DNA from: an uncultured Anaeromyxobacter sp.
GTDB taxonomy: Bacteria > Myxococcota > Myxococcia > Myxococcales > Anaeromyxobacteraceae
Length of the DNA stretch: 64,000 bases
Direction: 5' to 3'
NCBI GenBank assembly: GCA_903874275.1
Contig: CAIQRS010000026.1
Span: 26,875 to 90,874, forward strand
Shown here piece by piece: positions 42,938 through 51,252 of the stretch. Made by a program: the position numbers and the translations under genes. Every line of letters starts with the position of its first letter. Positions within the stretch are counted from its first letter, which is position 1. Below the pieces are notes generated by a model, which was given only the letters and a program-made list of their open reading frames with translations, was not told the origin of the DNA and searched no databases.

Positions 42938-43720
42938 ATGGGGCCGCCGCAATACAAGGGCCAAGGACAGCAAGAAGACCGGTGCATTCTCCTCTTGCAG
43001 GAGCTCGAAGACGCGCCCCAATTCTTCCTCGACGTAAAACTCCGCGACTGGCGGTCCACCTTTGCTCTAGCAAAGGTGTGGGTGTCGTTTGGCCCAGATC
43101 TCCAAGAAGCTTTTCAAGGAGAACTCGGCCAAGCCCTGGCCTCGAAACAAGAAGCAGCAGCCCTGACAGCTGCCCGTACTGCCATCCAGATCGCCATCCG
43201 AGCAGCCACCGGACCCGATTACTGGGTCCAGGATATCGATCTCAACCCCTTGGACGATCTTGCGGAAGAGGGAGAAGGCAACGAAGGGAAAGCCAAAGAC
43301 GCCTTCGTCTACCTATGGCTGTTTGGAGAACCAGACAAGAAGACGCTCGAAAGAGCCAACAAGACATCAGGTGCCTTTGTCGGAAGGCGGCCGGAGGGGA
43401 TGACCGCCAGCCAGGCCAAGAAGTTGGCTGAGGAGTCGGAAAGGTTGCTGGTAGGTGGCCGGCCGAGCTACGCCATCCGCGCACCCGGGTTCTATGACGA
43501 CCCCTGGGGGGAATGGCTACCCCATCCCAAAGCGAAGAAGCTCATGGAGTTCTTATGCGCGAGCCCTCCGCACTCTTCCGCTGACGCAAAAGATCTTGCC
43601 AAGAAGTTGAACGAAAGGCCGCTAACGACGCTCAGCGGCAAGAAGTTCAGTGCGGCCTCGGTAAGAAGACTGGATGTCTGGGTCGAACTTCTTCTTGGAA
43701 ACAAGAAGCCAGGCCCGTGA
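42938..43720 (+). CDS. Unknown 260-aa protein
   Basis: The ATG at 42938 was preferred to a GTG at 42923. The product has LLQELEDAPQFFLDVKLRDW, a helical AAALTAARTAIQIAIRA, VYLWLFGEPDKKTLERANK, and a C-terminal part that may be a winged helix (SADAKDLAKKLNERPLTTLS, SAASVRRLDVW). It is not recognised. The winged-helix reading is tentative. Confidence 0.6.
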   Translation: MGPPQYKGQGQQEDRCILLLQELEDAPQFFLDVKLRDWRSTFALAKVWVSFGPDLQEAFQGELGQALASKQEAAALTAARTAIQIAIRAATGPDYWVQDIDLNPLDDLAEEGEGNEGKAKDAFVYLWLFGEPDKKTLERANKTSGAFVGRRPEGMTASQAKKLAEESERLLVGGRPSYAIRAPGFYDDPWGEWLPHPKAKKLMEFLCASPPHSSADAKDLAKKLNERPLTTLSGKKFSAASVRRLDVWVELLLGNKKPGP

Positions 43721-43798
43721 CGAAACCCTCCAGCACGCCATGCTTGAGTCTCTCCGTGCACCCCTGCGCACTCTTGTGCAGGGAACCGCGGAGGCAAC

Positions 43799-44341
43799 AT
43801 GGATTCACCTTCACCGAACGAAGTCTTACCTGTCGGCACCCCAGCAGTAATCGAGCCTAAGGTCCCACCAGCGATAACCTCAGAAGGAGACAGACCGGCC
43901 CAACGGTTCATCGTTGTCCTGCCGTGGTGCGATGTCAGTGCCCGAAAGGCATACGTCTGGACGGCAAGGATCTGTGCGGCGTCACGAGACGACGTCCACG
44001 AACGGATCGATCTGCTTCTCAGCGGCGACCCCGCGATCCTTTTCGACCTTCTTTTCGGGTGGGGCACTTCACGCTGTCTGCAGGGACCGAACTATTTCGA
44101 CGAACACGGCGTCGAGTTGGGTGAACCCGACGTCATCAGTATCGACGAGGACTTCAGGCCGGCCGAGACTGCGACATTGTCTGGCATCGACATCGTGGCC
44201 AACGCCGATCCCAGGGAGACGATCGAGTACGCCCAGCGCCTGTGGGCCTCACTCCTTCCGCCGAGCTCGCTTCTGCCCCCGCCACCTCATGGACAGATAA
44301 AGCAAGGTAGCGGGCCTGCCGGTTCGGAGGACGAGTCGTGA
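43799..44341 (+). CDS. Unknown 180-aa protein
   Basis: The ATG at 43799 follows cggaggcaac. The N-terminal third is proline-rich and polar, then comes a compact core with YVWTARICAASRDDVHERID and LLLSGDPAILFDLLFGWG and an acidic GEPDVISIDEDF. It overlaps the excisionase-like gene by 4 bases (GTGA), so the two are co-translated. It is not recognised. Confidence 0.6.
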   Translation: MDSPSPNEVLPVGTPAVIEPKVPPAITSEGDRPAQRFIVVLPWCDVSARKAYVWTARICAASRDDVHERIDLLLSGDPAILFDLLFGWGTSRCLQGPNYFDEHGVELGEPDVISIDEDFRPAETATLSGIDIVANADPRETIEYAQRLWASLLPPSSLLPPPPHGQIKQGSGPAGSEDES

Positions 44342-44529
44342 ACAGGGCGCTGTCGCAGAGCATCGTGTGGCTCTCAGCCGATCAGGCGACCCAGCACCTT
44401 GCGCTGAAGTCCAGGAGAGCCCTCTATCAGGCGGTTCGGCGCGGTGTAGTTCCTGTCCATCGGCTGGGACGGCGCCTCCTTCGATTCGACAAAGCCGAAC
44501 TCGACCGCGTCATTGCGCGGCCCAAGTAA
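44338..44529 (+). CDS. xis: Excisionase-like HTH protein
   Basis: The GTG at 44338 gives 63 residues: WLSADQATQHLALKSRRALY, then QAVRRGVVPVHRLGRRLLRF and DKAELDRVI. This is the HTH_17/MerR-like fold of excisionases and AlpA-type proteins. It lies 78 bases before the integrase and is expected to bias recombination towards excision. Confidence 0.8.
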   Translation: MNRALSQSIVWLSADQATQHLALKSRRALYQAVRRGVVPVHRLGRRLLRFDKAELDRVIARPK

Positions 44530-44607
44530 CTCCCTTCCGGCGATGAGTGTCGCCCCAGAGGAGTAGGATCTGAGGCGACGCCCATCTGCCCAAGAGAGGA
44601 GGTTGTC

Positions 44608-45675
44608 TTGGGCGTCACCAAGTACGTTTCTCGTGGCAAGACCTTCTGGCGGGTGGATGTCTGGCTCAAGTTACCCGATGGAAGGTTCAAGCGATTCCGT
44701 CAGAAGCGCATTCCGACGCAGGAACAGGCAAGAGCTCTTGAGGCTGAGAAGACCAGCGAGGCCTTCAACGGCAGGTTCTTCGACAAGCGGAAGACGAAGG
44801 ACCTCACCGTCAAGCAACTCTGGAACCTGTATCAGCCGGCCAGCAAGGAGAAGAAGAGCTGGCAAAGCGATGTGGGACGGGCGAAGCACCTCTTGAATCA
44901 CCTTGGGGACCTCGTGGCGATTTCGCTCAACGAATCGGACATCGTCACGTACCGCGGGGTACGACGGGAAGAGTTCACGAGAAGAGGGGGACCTCCGAGT
45001 CCGGCAACGCTCGACCTGGAACTCGCACTCCTGAAGCGAATGTGCAGCTACGCCGTTGGCTGCGAAAAGCTAGGTGCGAGCCCCGTCGTCAGAGTCCCAC
45101 TCCTTCGAGAGCCAAACACTCGAGACGTAACGATCGACGAAGCCGGGCTCGCGAGGCTGGTCAGTGCTGCCGACCCCGCGTACAGGCCCATCTTGATCGT
45201 TGCCTACGATCAGGGAATGCGTGAGAGCGAAATCCTGAATCTTCGTTGGAAGCAGGTGGACCTGAAGGCGGGGACGTTTGAGCTCCCGTCTAACAGCACC
45301 AAAACGAAGAAGGCGCGGACGGTCTATCTGACCTCGCGCGTCATCGAGGCCATCAACGATCTGCCGCGCCGGCTTGGCTCGGAGTACGTGTTCGCGAGCC
45401 AGCGCACGGGCTCGAAGTGGGCGGAGTTGCGTCGGAAATTCAACCTGGCCAGGACGGCCATCGGTCGCGAGGACCTATGGTTTCACGATCTTCGCAGGAG
45501 CTTCGTCACCAACGCGCGCCGTCGCGGGGTGGCGGAATCCGTCGTCATGAAGCTATCGGGTCATCGAACCCGTGCCGTTTTCGACAGATACAACATCGTG
45601 AGCGATGAAGACGTCAGGAACGCAGTCAGAACTATCGAGGCCGGGATGCACCGCGACCTCGAATCGGCAGTGTAG
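44608..45675 (+). CDS. int: Tyrosine recombinase/integrase of the island
   Basis: A TTG start at 44608 follows gagaggaggttgtc. The 355-residue protein has an N-terminal arm-binding part (VTKYVSRGKTFWRVDVWL), a SAM-like core-binding domain and the catalytic domain: Arg in QGMRESEILNLRW (about 204), Lys in TKTKKARTVYL, HDLRRSFVTNA (about 292, HxxR) and LSGHRTRAVFDRYN (His and Tyr at about 317-327). All five key residues are present. The stop lies 92 bases from the 3' end of tRNA-Arg, the usual integration target. Confidence 0.95.
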   Translation: MGVTKYVSRGKTFWRVDVWLKLPDGRFKRFRQKRIPTQEQARALEAEKTSEAFNGRFFDKRKTKDLTVKQLWNLYQPASKEKKSWQSDVGRAKHLLNHLGDLVAISLNESDIVTYRGVRREEFTRRGGPPSPATLDLELALLKRMCSYAVGCEKLGASPVVRVPLLREPNTRDVTIDEAGLARLVSAADPAYRPILIVAYDQGMRESEILNLRWKQVDLKAGTFELPSNSTKTKKARTVYLTSRVIEAINDLPRRLGSEYVFASQRTGSKWAELRRKFNLARTAIGREDLWFHDLRRSFVTNARRRGVAESVVMKLSGHRTRAVFDRYNIVSDEDVRNAVRTIEAGMHRDLESAV

Positions 45676-45732
45676 CCCGAAGGGAGTAGGCAAGAATTGG
45701 ACACTCTGGGGACGCCATTCACCAATAGAAAA

Positions 45733-45761
45733 GGCCCCATCAGGAAAAGCCTGATGGAGCC
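45733..45761 (-). terminator. Rho-independent terminator of tRNA-Arg
   Basis: On the minus strand, just 3' of the tRNA, the stem ggctccatcagg pairs with cctgatggggcc around cttt(t), followed by ttttct. It would end the tRNA-Arg transcript and shield it from the integrase region. Confidence 0.75.
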
Positions 45762-45767
45762 TGTGTT

Positions 45768-45844
45768 TGGCGCGCCCTACTGGATTTGAACCAGTGGCCT
45801 TCGGATTCGTAGTCCGACGCTCTATCCAACTGAGCTAAGGGCGC
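45768..45844 (-). tRNA. tRNA-Arg (anticodon ACG), CCA encoded
   Basis: Acceptor arms gcgccct and agggcgc pair, TTAGCTCAGTTGGATAGAG is the D-arm region, the anticodon stem-loop is tcggaCTACGAAtccga, and the T-arm is ctggTTCAAATccag, ending in G-CCA. The anticodon ACG reads CGN arginine codons. Its 3' half faces the integrase, so it is the probable attachment site of the island. Confidence 0.97.
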
Positions 45845-46023
45845 GTATCTCTTTCGTTCCCCGGACCATACCCCAGGTCCCCGGAAACAGGGCGCCGGTT
45901 ATACGTCGGCCCGGCCCCCTGATCAAGGTCCGTGGCCCCGGGGGCCGTTCCCCTGCCGATTCCCCGCCCGCGCGAGGGGGCTACCGCTCCGTGCGGACGC
46001 AGGAGCCCCCCAGGTCGAGGACG

Positions 46024-49000
46024 TCACTTCAGATCGGAGAACTGGACCGCGTAGTTGAGCCCCAGCCCGGTGCTGTCGGCGCAGGTGAAGGTCGAGCTCA
46101 TGTCGTCGAACGGGTAGGTGTAGCAGGTGGGGCAGGCCTGCTTCATCCACTCGATGGTGGGCAGCACGTAGGTGAGCCAGTTCGGGTTCACGGTCTGCAC
46201 CGGCTGTGCGGGGGTGATGATGTTGAGCCCCGTGTTGGTCGGCTGCGGCATGTTCGGACCCGGGACCTCGGTCGCGCCCCACATGACGCCGCCGCAGGCC
46301 CAGGCCACGAACTGCTGGGCGCTCGTCGGCGAGTTCCAGTTGAGCGTGTAGGAGCTGTAGATGCTGACGGCCGGGGAGGTGCAGAGTTGCAGCTGTCCCA
46401 CCGACGGGACCACGGTCGGCACCGGCAGTGGACTCGGCGGTGAGCTCGGCGTCAGGGTGAATCCGAAGGGCGTCGTCGTGGGGGTGTTCGTCTGGTTCGC
46501 CCCGAACATGCCGTCCGCCGTCGTCCAGCCGATCTTCGTCCCGCAGTATCGGGTGGTGAAGTCGAACGTGCCGTTGAGGTCGGTCGGGCGGAAGCCACAG
46601 GCATCCGTGGCGGTGGGGCAGATGCCGTTCGCCGGGCAAGTCTGGGTTGCCAGAGGCGAGACGAGCTGGAAGAAGGACGTGGGATCGCCACGCAGGTTCC
46701 CTGGGACGGGGAAGTTCGAGGACGAGACCACCTGGGTCCAGTTCGCGGCGGGCAACCCTCCGGCCTGCGCGCCCCCGCTCCCGGGAGAGCCGCAGATGTA
46801 ACCGGTCCCGTTCACGCCCTGCGGGGCGAACTGCACGGCGAAGTTGGCGCCGTTGATGATCGAGACGTCGTAGTAGTCGGGCTGTCCATTCGTCTGGAAG
46901 GTGACCTCGGCGAGCGTGTTCGCTCCCGGCGAGGGCCCGGTGCCCGGCCCGCAGGCGAAGCCCGGGACCGCTCCGACGCAGGTGGCGTTCTGGCAGACCC
47001 CGATCTGGGTGGGGTCGGTCGTGTTGCAGCCCGTGCGTCCGTAGAAGTTGCCGGACCAGAGGATCCCGCTGGGCGAGACGCTGGAGCCAGAGATCTGGAA
47101 CGTGGTGGAGTCGCCCGGGAGGAGCCCGTAGCTGGACAGCGTGCCCTGGTCGTAGAAGCAGTCGAACTCGCCGCCGGTGGTCAGATTCCTCCCGCCCTGG
47201 AGGCAGGTCGTGCCGAGGGGGCAGGCCGCCGCGTCGGGCGGGGTGGTGGACGGCCCGCACTGGGTGGTGCCTCCGATGGGGCGGCCGCCCGAGGTGCTGC
47301 CCGGCGCCCCGTAGGGCGTGTCCTCGTCCGACCAGGAGGTCGCCGCACCGCCGGTGATGCCCACCCACAGCGGCTGGGACGAGCCGTTCGTGAAGGTGAC
47401 GGTCCGCGCGGCCGGCAACGCTGCTCCCACGGTGAGCGGGAGCGTCTGCGTCGGGTAGGTGTAGCCCCAGCTCCCGGATGCGGTGGCCGTGAGGGTCACC
47501 GGCTGGGACGCGGTGGCGCCATCGTTGGCGCGCAAGCCGTAGCCGCAGTGGAGGCTGCTGTCGGCTGCTCCGGTGAAGGTGAGCGTGCAGGTCTTCGTGG
47601 TGCCGATGTGCCGGGTCAGGTTGTCGCCCGGGTTGTACCAGTAGAAGGAAGCGCCTCCCGAGATGGCGAGGTTCACGGTCACCGTGCCGATCGTGGCCGG
47701 CCCGTCCCAGGTCACCCACAGCGGGGCGTTGAGGCCGATGGGGACCTGTGCGGTCTGGGTCGAGAGCTTGATGCTGCCGGGGCCGGGGGTGGTGTCCGGG
47801 GTGAGGTTCACGACGATGGAGTTGTACCCGCCGTACAGGGTGGTCACGGCGCCGGCCATCGTCACGTTCACCTGGTAGGTCTTCAGCGGAGAGGCGGACG
47901 GCAGGTTCACGATCATGACGCATTCGTTCTGCTCCGACGTCACCTGGCACTGCAGGGCCGCCGGAGGCGCGGACCCGGGGCCGAACGTGGCGCCGGTTGC
48001 GTTGTCGGCGAAGTTGATGAAAGCCTGCGTGCCGCTGGTGACCCCGCCGCTCTGGTAGAGGAGCCCCTTCAGCTTGATGGTGTAGGGGCCGGAGCCGACC
48101 GCGGTGTAGGGCAGGCTCACCGTCGCCGAGGTGACGGGCTGGCCGTTCACGAGGAGCGCGAGCTGCCCAAAGGACCGGGTCACGGTGACGTTGAGCGTCG
48201 CAGCGGCCGAGCCGGCGGAGTTGGACCCCGTCACCACGTAGTTGGCCGCGGCGGCAGGGGTGGAGGGCGTCCCGGAGACGACGCCGGTGGTGGGATTCAG
48301 GGTGAACCCGGCGGGCAGCGGAGGGGTGACCGACCAGGAGGTCGGCTGGCCGCCGGTGACGGTGGGCGCATTCTGCTGGATGGCCTGGCCGGCCGGATAG
48401 GAATGCGAGGGCATCGCGTAGGTGATCGATCCGGGCGCCGTGACCGACGACGTGACGGTGATGGAGAGCGTCACCTGCGCCGACCCGGCGGAGTTCGAGG
48501 CCGTGACCACGCAGGTGGCCGCGGTGACGGGGGTCGTGGGCGTCCCGGAGATCACCCCCGTCGTGGAGTTGAGGCTCAGCCCCGCGGGGAGCGCCCGATT
48601 CAAGGTGTAGCCGGTCGGCTGGCCGCCGGTGACGGTGGGCGCGTTCATCACGGGCGTCCCCACCACGTAGGACGGGGAGTTCGAGGTGTAGCGGAGGATC
48701 AAGGGCGGCTGGACGGCCGTCGAGACCGTGAAGACGAGCCCGACCGACGTGCTGCCGCCGGCGTTCGCGGCCTGGACCGTGTACGTGGTGAGGGCGGCCG
48801 CGGCCGTGGGCGTCCCGGTGATGATGCCGGTCGTGCCGGCCATCGAGAGGCCGGCGGGGAGGGCCGGCGTGACCGTGTACGAGGTCGGCTGCCCGCCGCT
48901 CGTCGTTGGCGTGTTGGGCGTGATGGCGGCCCCCACCGTGTAGACGACGCCGTTGCTCGAGTAGTGGAGTCCGGACGGCGGCGTGACCGCCGAGGTCACC

Positions 49001-49362
49001 GTGATGGCGAGGCCGGCCTTGGCGCTCCCCGCATCGTTCGCGGCCGTGACCGTGTACGTCAGGGTGGCCGCAGTGGCCGTCGGCGTGCCCTGGATCGTGC
49101 CCGTGGACGGATCGAGGCGCAGGCCCGCCGGGAGCGTCGGCGACACCGACCACGAAGAGACCGCGCCGCCGCCCACGCTCGGCACGTCGGGCGTGATGGG
49201 GGCGCTCACCGAGTAGGTGGGCGAATTGTTCGCGTAGTGAAGTCCGGACGGGGGCTGGAGGCCTCCCCCGGAACTGCTGCATCCGGCGAGGAGCGCGATC
49301 GGGGCGACGACGGCGAGGAGGGAGCCACGGACGATGCGGGCGGAGATCCTGAAAGGAGTCAT
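46024..49362 (-). CDS. Lipoprotein with putative Ig (He_PIG) repeats and a thaumatin-like domain
   Basis: From ATG 49362 the 1112-residue protein starts with a signal peptide ending in the lipobox LLAGC (Cys28). About residues 35-450 hold five copies of an approximately 85-residue putative Ig repeat, each with a P-x-L-PAGL and TG-x-I-x-GTP core (LPAGLRLDPSTGTIQGTPT and variants). The C-terminal half contains FYGRTGCN, TFQTNGQPDYYDVSIINGAN and CQNATCVG, the landmarks of thaumatin-like domains, with many cysteines (for example TDACGFRP, TRYCGTK) able to form disulfides. It should be anchored outside the cytoplasm and may bind polysaccharide. It is transcribed towards the tRNA-Arg gene. No near partner is apparent. 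Confidence 0.88.
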   Translation of the reverse strand: MTPFRISARIVRGSLLAVVAPIALLAGCSSSGGGLQPPSGLHYANNSPTYSVSAPITPDVPSVGGGAVSSWSVSPTLPAGLRLDPSTGTIQGTPTATAATLTYTVTAANDAGSAKAGLAITVTSAVTPPSGLHYSSNGVVYTVGAAITPNTPTTSGGQPTSYTVTPALPAGLSMAGTTGIITGTPTAAAALTTYTVQAANAGGSTSVGLVFTVSTAVQPPLILRYTSNSPSYVVGTPVMNAPTVTGGQPTGYTLNRALPAGLSLNSTTGVISGTPTTPVTAATCVVTASNSAGSAQVTLSITVTSSVTAPGSITYAMPSHSYPAGQAIQQNAPTVTGGQPTSWSVTPPLPAGFTLNPTTGVVSGTPSTPAAAANYVVTGSNSAGSAAATLNVTVTRSFGQLALLVNGQPVTSATVSLPYTAVGSGPYTIKLKGLLYQSGGVTSGTQAFINFADNATGATFGPGSAPPAALQCQVTSEQNECVMIVNLPSASPLKTYQVNVTMAGAVTTLYGGYNSIVVNLTPDTTPGPGSIKLSTQTAQVPIGLNAPLWVTWDGPATIGTVTVNLAISGGASFYWYNPGDNLTRHIGTTKTCTLTFTGAADSSLHCGYGLRANDGATASQPVTLTATASGSWGYTYPTQTLPLTVGAALPAARTVTFTNGSSQPLWVGITGGAATSWSDEDTPYGAPGSTSGGRPIGGTTQCGPSTTPPDAAACPLGTTCLQGGRNLTTGGEFDCFYDQGTLSSYGLLPGDSTTFQISGSSVSPSGILWSGNFYGRTGCNTTDPTQIGVCQNATCVGAVPGFACGPGTGPSPGANTLAEVTFQTNGQPDYYDVSIINGANFAVQFAPQGVNGTGYICGSPGSGGAQAGGLPAANWTQVVSSSNFPVPGNLRGDPTSFFQLVSPLATQTCPANGICPTATDACGFRPTDLNGTFDFTTRYCGTKIGWTTADGMFGANQTNTPTTTPFGFTLTPSSPPSPLPVPTVVPSVGQLQLCTSPAVSIYSSYTLNWNSPTSAQQFVAWACGGVMWGATEVPGPNMPQPTNTGLNIITPAQPVQTVNPNWLTYVLPTIEWMKQACPTCYTYPFDDMSSTFTCADSTGLGLNYAVQFSDLK

Positions 49363-49432
49363 GGCACCGTGAGGAAGGCACAACGAACCCCGCAGCGGAG
49401 AGCGCCGTTGGGGTTCGCCCCCGAAAGACCGA

Positions 49433-49460
49433 GGGCCGCGCCCCCTGCGGGATGCGGCCC
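49433..49460 (-). terminator. Possible hairpin terminator after tRNA-Ser(GCU)
   Basis: Seven-base arms gggccgc and gcggccc flank a 14-base loop on the minus strand, 3' of the tRNA, followed by tcggtcttt. The weak T-run makes this tentative. Confidence 0.35.
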
Positions 49461-49470
49461 CGATCACGAC

Positions 49471-49562
49471 TGGCGGAGAGGGAGGGGTTCGAACCCTCGA
49501 TACAGGTCACCCCGTATACTGGTTTAGCAAACCAGCGCCTTCGGCCTCTCGGCCACCTCTCC
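49471..49562 (-). tRNA. tRNA-Ser (anticodon GCU), CCA encoded
   Basis: Arms ggagagg and cctctcc pair. The anticodon loop is TTGCTAA, giving GCT, which reads AGC/AGU. A long variable arm (tatacggggtgacctgtat) identifies a class II tRNA. The 3' end is G-CCA. Confidence 0.97.
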
Positions 49563-49590
49563 AGAACCCTTCCACTGATGTCTGTCCTTC

Positions 49591-49680
49591 TGGCGGAGGA
49601 GGAAGGATTCGAACCTTCGGAGGAGTTACCCCCTCAGCGGTTTTCAAGACCGCCGCCTTAGGCCGCTCGGCCACTCCTCC
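49591..49680 (-). tRNA. tRNA-Ser (anticodon UGA), CCA encoded
   Basis: Arms ggaggag and ctcctcc pair. The anticodon loop is CTTGAAA, giving TGA, which reads UCN codons. The variable arm (tgagggggtaactcctc) is long, as for serine tRNAs. Twenty-eight bases separate it from the other tRNA-Ser, so both are probably in one transcript. Confidence 0.97.
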
Positions 49681-49962
49681 CGAGCCTCTTCCGCAACCCA
49701 CTCCCCGGCCGTACCCGGCCCGGGGACCGACCTTTTAAGGCACGATGCCCTTCCGGATCAAGCGTTTCCGGTCCCGGCCCACCCGCCCCGGCCCCTCCAA
49801 CCTCCCCGCTCGCCACCCCTCCACCCCTGTCCCCCGGATACACGACCGGACAGGTCCAAGTATGAGCGCGATCTCAGGCAGATGCGTGCTATCGCTCCCG
49901 CCGCCCACCCCAACGGCCGACTGCGTCAGACGGCCGACGGATGCTAGGCTCGACCGATCGCC

Positions 49963-51252
49963 ATGCACATTCCCGCACTCCTCGTCGGGCTCGCGATCCT
50001 GGGCCCGCCGGCTCCCCCCGCGCCGAAGCCGGACGTCCAGGTCACCGCCCAGATCCTCCCCTCCGAGGCCGGCGACCCCTTCACCTTCGACCAGGCCATC
50101 GGCCTCGCCTCGCGGGCCCCGGCCGTCGCCGGAGCCGAGGCCGCCGCCGCCGAGCAGCGCAAGGTCGGTGACTCGGTCTCGTCGCTCATCGCCAACCCCA
50201 CCCTGAACGTCCAGCCCGGCGCCGCCAAGGACCCGCTCGACGATCAGTGGAGGTACATGGGGGAGGCGACCTTGATGCAGGGCTGGAACCTCTCCGGCCT
50301 GCCCGGCGACCGCAAGGCATCCATCCGCGCCGAGGGCGACCAGCTCACCGCGGAGGCCCGCGCCGCCGCGCTCTCCCACCGGCTCGGCGCCGCCCAGGCC
50401 TGGCTCGACGCCTGGGCCGCGCGGCAGTCGCTCGCCGACGCGCTCAAGGAGTTCGAGCTGGCCCGCGACTTCTCGGCCAAGATGGCCCGGGCCGCCGAGG
50501 CCGCCGCCTTCACCCGCGCCGAGGCCGCCGACGCCGCCACCTACGCCGCCGAGGCCCACGTCCTCGCCATCTCCGCCGAGGGCGACGTGGTCGAGCGCGG
50601 CTACCAGCTCGCGGTCGCCATGGGGCAGCAGGCCGAGAAGCCGCCGCTCGCAGCCGGGCCGCTCCCCAGGCCGCCGTCGCCGTCCCGCACGGACTGGCCG
50701 TCGATCCTCGACGCCGCCGGAAAGCTGCCCGCCGTGGCCGCCCGCAAGCTCGCCTCCGACGCCGACCGCGCCCGCGAGGCCGAGCTCCGCTCCCTGAAGG
50801 GCTGGGGGCTCGGCACCGGCGTGAAGGGCACCCGCGACTACCTGGGAACCTGGGGCGCCCAGGCCGTGCTCGAGGTCTCCTTCCCCCTCTTCGACCGTGG
50901 CGAACGCGAGGCCGCCCCCATGGCCGCCGCCGCCGCCCGCGCCCAGGGCGAGTTCCAGCAGGCCCGCGCCGTCGCCGCCACCGAGATCGCCCGCGCTCTC
51001 CACGAGGTGGAGCACAGCGGCGAGGTGCTGGCCGCCGTGGAGGGGGAACTGGTCCCCGCCGCACGGGTGAACGCCGAGGCCCGCCAGGCCTCCCTGAGAG
51101 CCGGCGAGACCACCGTCCTCGAGGTCCTGGTGGCCCGCCGGGTCTTGACCTCCGCGCGCCAGAGGCTCACCCGCGCGCAGGCCGACCACGCCTGGGCCCG
51201 CGTGAAGGTCTGGATGCTGCTCGCCGACATGACGCCCGGAGGCGCCAAGTGA
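49963..51252 (+). CDS. TolC-family outer-membrane efflux protein (CzcC/CusC-like)
   Basis: The 429-residue protein has a short signal-like start (MHIPALLVGLAILGPPAPP) and two long, alanine-rich coiled-coil stretches separated by ILDAAGKLPAVAARKLASDA, as in TolC proteins. Strand-like ends (GAQAVLEVSFPLFDRGERE) are typical of CzcC relatives (FPLFDRG). It is the first gene of an efflux operon whose next gene starts inside its stop codon (GTGA). The 280 bases upstream hold no gene and must contain the promoter. Confidence 0.88.
   Translation: MHIPALLVGLAILGPPAPPAPKPDVQVTAQILPSEAGDPFTFDQAIGLASRAPAVAGAEAAAAEQRKVGDSVSSLIANPTLNVQPGAAKDPLDDQWRYMGEATLMQGWNLSGLPGDRKASIRAEGDQLTAEARAAALSHRLGAAQAWLDAWAARQSLADALKEFELARDFSAKMARAAEAAAFTRAEAADAATYAAEAHVLAISAEGDVVERGYQLAVAMGQQAEKPPLAAGPLPRPPSPSRTDWPSILDAAGKLPAVAARKLASDADRAREAELRSLKGWGLGTGVKGTRDYLGTWGAQAVLEVSFPLFDRGEREAAPMAAAAARAQGEFQQARAVAATEIARALHEVEHSGEVLAAVEGELVPAARVNAEARQASLRAGETTVLEVLVARRVLTSARQRLTRAQADHAWARVKVWMLLADMTPGGAK

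Noticed and set aside
26497..44341. Complete prophage.
   Set aside because: Recombination, HNH, methyltransferase and XRE genes fit a phage-like origin, but no terminase, portal, capsid, tail or lysis gene is visible in the window.
45923..49510. A second minus-strand open frame of nearly 1200 codons, and a plus-strand frame of 659 codons at 47548, over the lipoprotein gene.
   Set aside because: Both are low-complexity Arg/His/Gly-rich shadows of the repeat-bearing lipoprotein gene caused by high GC; neither has recognisable domains.
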